Positions 16,708 through 23,020 of a stretch of 23,020 nt of DNA are shown here, one piece after another. Where the stretch lies: NCBI GenBank assembly GCA_964437245.1, contig CAYTGJ010000068.1, positions 1 to 23,020 of the forward strand, in the 5' to 3' direction. A program made the translations under genes and the position numbers. Position 1 is the first letter of the stretch. The number at the start of each line of letters is the position of its first letter. The notes below the pieces were generated by a model that saw only the letters and a program-made list of their open reading frames with translations, did not search any database and had not been told where the DNA came from. The DNA comes from JANYCO01 sp964437245 (GTDB taxonomy: Bacteria; Bacteroidota; Bacteroidia; Cytophagales; Cytophagaceae).

Positions 16708-19604
16708 TTATTCTACTGATACCAACTGAATGGTGGTATCTGATCCCTCACCCGTACTTACCACATAAATCCCTTTCGCGATTCCTTTCAGCTCCACAGA
16801 TGCTTTCGCTCCGTACCACTGAGTCTGATACCAAATTTTTCCCTGCAAATCCATTACAATAATTTCTCTCTCTACAGCCGAGTTAAATAAGATCTCAAAT
16901 GCTCCGTTAGACGGATTAGGATATATTATCACGTTCCTGTTTCCGTTCACTGCATTGCTGACATCAGTACAATTCTGTGTTTCTACTTCCACTTTTACAA
17001 TATGTGAGCATCCGTTGGCATTTGATCCGGTCACCGAATATTCTCCGCTTGAAGCAGGGATAAACGACTGTCCGTTGACAATCCCATCCGTCCAGGTGTA
17101 TGAATCAGCACCGGTTGCCGTCAGCGTAACCGGGCTTCCTGCACATACCAAAAGTACTGCCGGTACTGATGTCACGGAAACCACCGGAGAAGCTTTTACC
17201 TCCATTGTTATTTCATTGGAATTGGCTTCCGGGGAAGAAGCACAACTTAAATCAGTCGTCAGGACACAAGATACTACATCGGATGAAACAAGCGTATCTA
17301 CCAAATAAGTAACAGCATTTTCACCCACGTCATTTCCATTCAGTTTCCACTGATAAACCGGTGCATTCCCCACTCCTTGAGCAGAAGCTGTAAATGTAAC
17401 CAGGGTGCCTTCACAAACTTCTGATTCTCCCAGAATACTTACCAGGGGTTCTACTAATGCTGTAACCGTTACGGTCTGTGTAGCCGTAGCAATGTTACCG
17501 GAAGCATCTGTCACCGTCCAGGTAACCGTAGTTTCCCCTGCATTGAACAATGACGGAGCATCGTTCTCTACCGATAGCACAGAGCAATTGTCGGAAGTTA
17601 CAGGAGTGCCCAGTTCTACTCCACTGGCAGTACAGATCCCTGCATCAGCATCGAGGGACAGAGCCGCAGGAGCTGTAATAACAGGAAGCTCTTCATCGTT
17701 CACCGTTATGGTCTGTGTTGCCGTCGCCGTGTTGCCGGAAGCATCTGTCACCGTCCAGGTAACCGTAGTAGTACCGATGGAAAACGATGCAGGAGCATCA
17801 TTTGTCACATCCGCTACCGAACAGTTGTCTGTGGTCACAGGAACCCCAAGCACTACTCCGCTCGCAGTACACGCTCCGGCATCTGCCGTTACCGTCACCG
17901 CTTCTGGTGCTGTAATAAGAGGAAGTTCTTCATCGTTCACCGTTACGGTCTGTGTTGCCGTAGCCGTGTTGCCGGAAGCATCTGTCACTGTCCAGGTAAC
18001 CGTAGTAGTACCGNNNNNNNNNNGATGGCAAACGCTGCAGGAGCATCATTCGTCACATCCGCTACCGAGCAATTATCAGTGGCAACAGGAACCCCTAGCG
18101 CTACTCCGCCCGCAGTACACGATCCGGCATCCGCCGTTACCGTCACCGCTTCTGGCGCTGTGATCACCGGATTTTCCAATTCTTTTACCGTTACTGTTTG
18201 AGTAGCAGTATATACACCTGTTCCTACCATCGCAGTCCAGGTAACTACTGTAGTACCTGCCGGGAAAGAGGCCGGAGCATCATTTCCAACATTCGTCACT
18301 GTACAGTTTCCGGACAGAGAAGGAGTCCCAAGATCTACAGAAGATACAGAACATTCTCCTGCTTCTGCGTCTACCGAAATATTTGACGGAGCATTGATTA
18401 CGTTATCGACGATCACGTCAATTGTCTGAGTGGCGGTACAGTTATTTTCATCTGTTACCAAAAGTGTATATTCTCCTGTATGGCCAGGGGTCGCTGTCTC
18501 CGAAGCCGTTCCATCGGCAGAAACAAAACTTCCCGGGCCTCCCCATGAATAGATCAATGTACCGTTTCCGGTACTTGCCGTAGCGTCCAGCACCAGTTCC
18601 ATTCCTTCACATAAAGGAGTATTGGAAGAAGCCACTGCCACCGGAACGTCTGCTCCGCTTCCGGTCGCGGCAACGTTAACCGTTGTAGCTCCTCCGCCTG
18701 AAACAGCAATATTCCCATTGTATGACTGCACCATCGTTGGCGTAAATTTCACATAGATCTGCCGGGAGAATGTTCCTCCTGTCTGAGAAAAAGACAGAGT
18801 AGAAGTAAAAGGCCCCGCCGATGTAGTGGCATAAGTATATCCTGCCAGAGTTCCCACATTTACGGGAACTCCATTACTCAAATTCGTTCCTGTAATGGTA
18901 AAAGAAGCGGGATCTTTATCGGTACCCAGACAAACGTTTCCAAATCCTGATAAAGTACCGGCAGAGACCGAAGGAGTGTTCACACTTCCATTCAGGCTTA
19001 ATCCCGATCCCTGAATGTACCAGGTCCCTGTAGCTCCAGTTCCTCCGTAAGGTACGATCCTGAAGGTAACCACGCTTCCTTCCTTTACATATTGTAAAGC
19101 ACTCACGGAAGACAGCGACACAGGAGAATGTACAGCTCCACTGCTACTCGTGCTGCTAAATGAAAGTTCAGAAAGTGTGGTATAAGCCCCTCCGTCAATT
19201 GAATATTGCAATTCACCGGTGGCAGGTCCTGTACCCGATCTTCTGTAGCGAAAGTTCAGGCTGGAAAAAGAAACGTTATAACCTGTATTGGCAGAAACAG
19301 TAAAAGTTGCATACTTGCCGGCCGAGACAGAAGCACTGGCAGTAGCCGAAGTCCAGCCTACCCCTCCCCAGGCACTGCCGGCTGCTGTACCACCGGTACC
19401 TACTCCTGGTCCTCTTGTCAATCCTCCGATCGTCAGATTAGCATTAGAGCTGGTAGGACTATAAGGCGATGTCCCATATCCTCCCACTCCATTGACATCC
19501 CAGGCTACTATCTGAGCGTATCCTGTGAGGCTGCTCAAGCTGACCGTAAGAAATAAGACGGCGTAAACCAGCATATTTCTTTTTAAGCTTTTCATTTGGT
19601 TCAT
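16708..19604 (-). CDS. HYR-repeat T9SS type A sorted secreted protein (one gene split by an assembly gap)
   Basis: Two apparent ORFs (19604 to 17985 and 17988 to 16708) are one gene. Dropping the 10 Ns at 18014-18023 and one duplicated G restores the frame and the repeat, giving about 961 residues. A signal peptide ends GYA-Q (~30; MKSL at 19595 is an alternative start). Residues ~31-215 are a beta-rich domain typical of Bacteroidota exoproteins (IVAWDVNGVGGYG). Beta-sandwich regions follow to ~400, then four HYR (hyalin) repeats (~404-716; ITAPEAVTVTADAG, DNCSV, NDAP, TTTVTWTVTDASGN), two Ig-like domains (~720-880) and a type A CTD (YPNPSNGAFEI, IVMDLQGK, GIAKGIYVV). It is probably a surface or matrix adhesin. 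HYR repeats are protein-interaction modules; no enzyme motif is seen. Its promoter carries the shared upstream element, and a terminator follows. Confidence 0.88.
17461..18170 (-). repeat. 237-bp tandem repeats encoding HYR domains
   Basis: GCATCTGTCA and flanks recur at 17504, 17741 and 17978, an exact 237-bp (79-codon) period, with long near-identical stretches. The N gap sits inside the unit nearest 18014. A fourth, more diverged unit lies beyond 18170. Confidence 0.93.
18014..18023. other. Assembly gap (10 N) in the HYR repeat array
   Basis: The left flank ends ACCG and the right begins GATGG. The sister repeat at 17774 reads ACCGATGG, so the flanks appear to overlap by one G and the real gap may be empty, or may hide whole repeat units. 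As drawn it shifts the frame and creates a false stop at 17985. Confidence 0.97.
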
Positions 19605-19641
19605 GTTTTTAGATTTAAGAGTATAAAATTATTTTCAGGTG

Positions 19642-19711
19642 CAAATTTTTAAAATACAGCACTCACTTTCAATTCTAATTCTCCGGAGACTTTACAATAT
19701 GAAGGCATTAA
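19642..19711 (-). promoter_or_regulatory. Promoter of the HYR-repeat gene with shared upstream element
   Basis: On the minus strand, TTG (19672-19670) and AAAATTTG (19649-19642, one mismatch to TAnnTTTG) are 20 nt apart. TATTGTAA (19699-19692) lies exactly 50 nt before the -7 box, and TTAATG (19711-19706) 12 nt further up. This is the weakest of the four copies outside the TATTGTAA core. Confidence 0.55.
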
Positions 19712-20164
19712 GAAGATTAAGAGAATATTAATAAGCGCTCGTTCAAAAAATAACAGACAGCAAAAAAATGCATATAACCTACTGGAAGTTACAGGGATCA
19801 AACGGTAGTGTATTTAATATACAGATTACAATCGTCAGAATGTTGCTGACAAATAGTATTACATTCTCTCCCTCTCCGATACAGGACACCCGGATACAAA
19901 ACTCCTGATTTCGGATCAAAAAGTGTTTAGAGACGATTACATCGTATTCTTTTTCTCTAAAAGAAAGCCTCCTTCGGGAAGGTCTGACGGATGTCTCTTA
20001 TCCGGAAGCTGGTATAGTAAAATCAGGAAAAGGCCGGGAGAATACTTCCACTCCGAATCAAGTAACGGATACAAAAAGTATGGTATTACACTGCTGCCGG
20101 CTACCAATTTATAAGTAGTTCAAAATACAATTATTGGAGTATTTTATTTGCTCCCCTCCTTTTC
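19712..20164. other. Non-coding stretch between divergent T9SS genes
   Basis: This is the middle of the 725-bp intergenic region. A 63-codon ORF at 19923-20114 has no signal peptide, domain or promoter and looks accidental. A small stable hairpin (CCTTCGGGAAGG, near 19972-19983) is visible. No tRNA or known ncRNA was recognised. Confidence 0.5.
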
Positions 20165-20172
20165 TATGTTTG
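20165..20172 (+). promoter_or_regulatory. Candidate -7 box for the 20330 gene
   Basis: TATGTTTG matches TAnnTTTG exactly. The -33 position at 20-nt spacing reads TTT instead of TTG. It would give a leader of about 150 nt that begins next to the palindrome at 20181. The shared TAWTGTAAR element is not present here. Confidence 0.4.
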
Positions 20173-20180
20173 CATCGTAA

Positions 20181-20203
20181 TTATTTAGAACAATTCTAAA
20201 TAA
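20181..20203. promoter_or_regulatory. Perfect inverted repeat just after a predicted transcription start
   Basis: TTATTTAGAA (20181-20190) and TTCTAAATAA (20194-20203) are exact inverse complements around CAA. The site starts 8 nt after the candidate -7 box, the place of an operator or a 5' mRNA stem-loop. It is followed by As, not Ts, on the + strand. On the minus strand a run of Ts precedes it, so it is not a terminator in either direction. Confidence 0.55.
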
Positions 20204-20329
20204 AAAAACAGAATACAACCGGTCCCGGATAAAGAAGCCATCACCACCAAAACTTCGGATCATAAACAGGTATACCGTAACGTATTCTAAAGTTAAAACA
20301 CATCCAATAATCATTATCCATATGAGATC

Positions 20330-22213
20330 ATGAAACAGACCATTAAAACTTTTATCAATAAAATAGAGGATTATATAGGAGCGACGATCGAAACATTACT
20401 ATGCTCTGCACTGATCTTTATTATACCGGAAGCTTCTGCTCAACCTTTTCAGAAAAAATTTCCGGGAGGAGCTTTCTATAGTATAGAAAAACTTCCATCC
20501 GGAAATTTTATCCTGGCAGGATTGACCAACGCAGGCGACGAACTGCTGGTGGGACAGTATACACCAGGAGGCAATGTAGTATATAACAAAGGGATCAGTC
20601 CTACAGGAGGAATGGGCCTGGACGATACACACGTCCGCAACATGATTACTCTTGACGGAGATAGCCTGGTAGTGCCGGTATATTTATCCATGGGAGTAAG
20701 CGGCCGGTATATCGGAGCACTTACCAAACTGGAAACCGCTACCGGAAATGTAGGATGGTGGAAACGTTATTTAAACGGAACACTCGCCTCCGGTGGAAAT
20801 CCCAGGGGAGGAATCACCGCTGCTTTTAAAACCCAAAGTTCTTCCCATTATGTCTCTACCGGCTGGTCTAATCCCGGATTATCTACCGACGCCTTTAACT
20901 ATGGTGGTTACATCGCTAAAACCGATCTGCAGGGGAATCCGGTATGGGCGTACCAGTTAAGAACCGGATTTGAATTTCTCTTCGCAACCTGTGAAGCGGC
21001 CAACGGAGATTACATCTTTGCCGGAGGTACTGTATACGTACGGGTCATGTCTACCAATACGGACGGTGCTTTTCAATGGTCGTACCGGTATCTGATAGAC
21101 GGAAAAAGTGCGGAAGCTACAGATCTCATCCGCACATCGGACAACGGATACATGGTCGTAGGGACCTCCAACAACGACGGATACCTGATGAAACTGAATT
21201 CCTCCGGAGTCATCCAATGGGTAAAAGCAGTAGGGGGCGCAGGAGCAGATAATCTCTACAGTGTACGACAAACATCCGACGGGGGATACATTGTATGCGG
21301 CAGGACAAGCAGCTACGGCTACGGAGGACAAGACGGATGGTTATTAAAATTAAATGCCACCGGAAATTATGTCTGGTCAAAAGTATACGGAGCTGTTACC
21401 AATGAATCGCTGAACGATGTAGTAGAATCCGGAGGATATTTCTACGCTGCCGGTACCATAGACGGCGACGGATGGATCGTCGCGGCAGAAACTGCCACGG
21501 GAAGTGCCGAATGCGGAGAAATGGATTTTATCCCGTTCGTGACCGACCGAACTTCTACCAGCTCTCAAACCTCGGTTTCGTATGTAGCTACGCTCTACTC
21601 AGAAGAGATCCCTGAACCGGTGACGATCACGACTCCGGCCATTACGCCTGATAACGTATGTGTACCGCTTCCGGTAGACCTCCTTTCTTTCCAGGGTTCC
21701 CGCACAAAAGACGGCAGTGCGCTCGTCTGGGAAACACTATCTGAGCGCAACAATCACTACTTTGGTATAGAGCGCAGCAAAGATGCGATCAACTGGGAAC
21801 CGGCAGGATATGTAGAAGGGTTGGGAAACAGTGATGTAAGGCACCGTTATACTTTCCGCGACGAAGCCTCTCCCGAAATGGCTTCTGTCATTCTCTATTA
21901 CAGGTTGATTCAGACCGATCACGATGGTACCACTAAAGTATCGGAGACCTTAAAGCTGTCTCCCTCCGGAGAAGAGGACTACCTATTCCAGGTATATCCG
22001 CAGCCGATACAGGATCAGCTTATCATCGCTTCGAATACATCAGTACCTTATACCATTGTGCTTTCTTCTGCAGAAGGTAAAGAAGTTTTAAGAAAAGAAT
22101 CTTCTTCATACCGGGAAGAACTTGAAACCGCCCACCTGCAGAATGGATTCTATCTACTAAAGCTCCTGGTAAACGGAGAAGCCAAAAGCATCCTGAAGAT
22201 TATCAAACAATAG
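20330..22213 (+). CDS. T9SS type A sorted protein with beta-propeller-like repeats
   Basis: The protein has 627 residues. A long charged n-region precedes a hydrophobic stretch and a cleavage site near residue 37 (EASA-Q). Residues ~40-400 contain recurring 45-60-residue units ending in (D)GxxxKLNxxGxxxW and beginning with SxDGGYxxxG (RTSDNGYMVVGTSNNDGYLMKLNSSG, SDGGYIVCGRTS with DGWLLKLNATGNYVW), as in propeller-forming delta-60-like repeats. LPVDLLSFQG introduces the linker domain common in Bacteroidota exoproteins. The last ~75 residues (YPQPIQDQLII, VLSSAEGKEV, LQNGFYLLKL) form a type A CTD for T9SS export and surface attachment. Function is not recognised; no catalytic residues are evident. 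The gene is alone on its strand with a long leader. Confidence 0.88.
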   Translation: MKQTIKTFINKIEDYIGATIETLLCSALIFIIPEASAQPFQKKFPGGAFYSIEKLPSGNFILAGLTNAGDELLVGQYTPGGNVVYNKGISPTGGMGLDDTHVRNMITLDGDSLVVPVYLSMGVSGRYIGALTKLETATGNVGWWKRYLNGTLASGGNPRGGITAAFKTQSSSHYVSTGWSNPGLSTDAFNYGGYIAKTDLQGNPVWAYQLRTGFEFLFATCEAANGDYIFAGGTVYVRVMSTNTDGAFQWSYRYLIDGKSAEATDLIRTSDNGYMVVGTSNNDGYLMKLNSSGVIQWVKAVGGAGADNLYSVRQTSDGGYIVCGRTSSYGYGGQDGWLLKLNATGNYVWSKVYGAVTNESLNDVVESGGYFYAAGTIDGDGWIVAAETATGSAECGEMDFIPFVTDRTSTSSQTSVSYVATLYSEEIPEPVTITTPAITPDNVCVPLPVDLLSFQGSRTKDGSALVWETLSERNNHYFGIERSKDAINWEPAGYVEGLGNSDVRHRYTFRDEASPEMASVILYYRLIQTDHDGTTKVSETLKLSPSGEEDYLFQVYPQPIQDQLIIASNTSVPYTIVLSSAEGKEVLRKESSSYREELETAHLQNGFYLLKLLVNGEAKSILKIIKQ

Positions 22214-22263
22214 TTTGCCAGCCCGGAGCTGTATTCTATAAAAATTTTATTGTTTGTGTATAG

Positions 22264-22306
22264 GGTAATCAATCAATACAGGGGACAATTGTCCCCTGTG
22301 ATTACC
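22264..22306. repeat. Perfect 22-bp palindrome nested in a second inverted repeat
   Basis: Bases 22278-22299 read the same on both strands (half-site ACAGGGGACAA). Outside it GGTAATC (22264-22270) and GATTACC (22300-22306) are also inverted, with a 7-nt insertion AATCAAT on the left. The site lies 65-93 bp after the stop of the 20330 gene. No T-tract follows on either strand, so a standard Rho-independent terminator is unlikely; it could be an operator, a recombination site or an RNA hairpin. Confidence 0.85.
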
Positions 22307-22311
22307 AAACG

Positions 22312-22332
22312 TTAGAGAGGTTATATCTCTAA
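22312..22332. repeat. Second inverted repeat TTAGAGA-N7-TCTCTAA
   Basis: TTAGAGA at 22312-22318 is the exact inverse complement of TCTCTAA at 22326-22332. It stands 5 bp after the nested palindrome. A further inverted pair, CCAGAT/ATCTGG, follows at about 22356-22379, so three stem-loops stand in a row. Confidence 0.65.
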
Positions 22333-22379
22333 ATAAGAGACAAGAGGGTTGAATCCAGATACAATACGCCGTCATCTGG

Positions 22380-22735
22380 TATCCGACAACAATTAAAATG
22401 GCTGTTTTTTAACGAAGTATGAAGCCTTCTGAAAAATTATAAATTCTTTAACATTCCATACATATTCAGCTTAAGAATGAGCTGTAATATAGCATTCATA
22501 AAACAATACCTGATAACCATTTATTTTTAAAAATTGAGTAGAAGTTTTTTGTATAAAACAGGAAAAGGATCCGGAACTAAAGTAGTAAGGACTATTTCCT
22601 GCAAAGCATAAAGAGAAATGAGATCGGGAATAATTACTATAAAGACGAAAGAGATACAAGTAAAGAAAAAGAGTTTTTCGACTCTATAGGGGGCCGAACC
22701 GGTAATAGTGTTGGAGGAATGAAAATGAAAAACAT
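22380..22735. other. AT-rich intergenic stretch with no gene seen
   Basis: Short ORFs on both strands lack signals, domains or promoters. Nothing resembling a tRNA, rRNA or insertion-sequence end was found. Confidence 0.5.
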
Positions 22736-22960
22736 ATGCACGCATTTGAAATAGCAGAGCATGATCTTGTAAAAGGAGGAGTTCAATATGAAAAAGGGAA
22801 AAAAGTGACACTTGCCTATCCCTATTTATATTTAAAAAAACGTATTAAGAAAAAAGATATTATCCTGTTACTGAATACCCGGATCAAAAAGAGTATTCGT
22901 AAACAGTTTAAGAAAAGGAAAAGAGGATTTCAGGCTAAAATGTTAAGTCATTCTCTTTAA
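22736..22960 (+). CDS. Possible small basic protein (doubtful)
   Basis: This 74-codon ORF encodes a Lys/Arg-rich peptide (for example YLKKRIKKKDIILLLNTRIKK) with no signal peptide and no family I recognise. A GGAGG stands 19 nt upstream, but it is followed first by ATGs in another frame that would give an 11-residue peptide. Lysine-rich ORFs arise easily in A-rich non-coding DNA, so this may be spurious, or a remnant of a longer gene. Confidence 0.25.
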   Translation: MHAFEIAEHDLVKGGVQYEKGKKVTLAYPYLYLKKRIKKKDIILLLNTRIKKSIRKQFKKRKRGFQAKMLSHSL

Positions 22961-23020
22961 GTCAAGGTAGTATAAAGATTTTTGTGTAAACGGTTTAGAT
23001 AACTGTGTTTCAGAGATAGG

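Noticed and set aside
17405..18163. A 252-codon ORF on the + strand
   Set aside because: It lies antisense to the HYR repeats; its Val/Thr/Ser-rich repeats are the mirror of the real coding sequence and it has no start signal or domain.
17461..18400. CRISPR-like repeat array
   Set aside because: The repeats are 237 bp, in frame, and encode HYR protein domains; there are no short repeats with unique spacers.
19923..20114. A 63-codon ORF between the divergent T9SS genes
   Set aside because: No signal peptide, promoter or domain, and its composition fits chance in non-coding DNA.
20271..20280. A copy of the shared upstream element (TACCGTAA) before the 20330 gene
   Set aside because: No -7 box lies 50 nt downstream, and the core has two mismatches.
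22340..22400. A tRNA-like T-arm (GGGTTGAATCC)
   Set aside because: No matching acceptor, D or anticodon arms could be folded around it.
22527..22811. A 94-codon hydrophobic minus-strand ORF
   Set aside because: Phe/Leu richness follows from the A-rich opposite strand; no promoter or recognisable membrane family.

Overview
The window looks like part of a draft Bacteroidota genome (Cytophaga/Flavobacterium/Chitinophaga-like; lineage below phylum not resolvable by eye). Evidence: several type IX secretion system (T9SS) cargo proteins with type A or type B (CHU_C, gliding-motility-type) C-terminal sorting domains, a PorP/SprF-family protein, a TonB-dependent receptor with a carboxypeptidase-regulatory-like N-terminal domain, and promoters of the Bacteroidota form (TTG about 20 nt before TAnnTTTG) with no Shine-Dalgarno bias. 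Two runs of 10 N (9799-9808 and 18014-18023) are scaffold gaps. Both lie inside genes, and the second artificially splits one gene into two frames.

Layout. 1-2986 (+): the end of a PKD-repeat type B T9SS cargo, overlapping by 1 nt a PorP/SprF partner gene. 2987-3145: a purine-rich AACAG/GGAACAG repeat patch between convergent genes. 3146-4799 (-): a 5'-nucleotidase split into a substrate-binding C-terminal-domain lipoprotein and a Tat-exported catalytic metallophosphatase. 5079-8614 (+): a two-gene operon of T9SS cargos, a type A protein and a lamin-tail-domain type B protein. 8777-12844 (+): an operon of a TonB-dependent receptor and a lipoprotein with two choice-of-anchor-J-like domains, closed by a clear terminator. 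13001-14416 (+): an unrecognised helical-repeat cytoplasmic protein. 14632-15504 (+) and 15497-16552 (-): convergent genes for an exported NUC1-type DNA/RNA endonuclease lipoprotein and an exported endonuclease/exonuclease/phosphatase (EEP) protein, overlapping in a shared CTAATTAG stop palindrome. 16708-19604 (-): a large HYR-repeat type A T9SS protein. 20330-22213 (+): another type A T9SS protein with beta-propeller-like repeats. 22214-23020: mostly non-coding, with a perfect 22-bp palindrome and neighbouring inverted repeats.

How the genes may work together (inference): the exported nucleic-acid and nucleotide enzymes (NUC1 nuclease, EEP nuclease, split 5'-nucleotidase), the TonB receptor/lipoprotein pair and a lamin-tail protein would fit a surface system for degrading extracellular nucleic acid and taking up nucleosides or phosphate. 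In other bacteria lamin-tail domains are fused to EEP and calcineurin-type phosphoesterases. The strongest unexplained signal is regulatory. Four separate promoters (upstream of the 5079, 8777, 14632 and 19604 genes) carry a TAWTGTAAR element exactly 50 nt upstream of the -7 box, with a TTWA-type element about 12 nt further up. This suggests that the T9SS cargo, TonB receptor and nuclease genes form one regulon.
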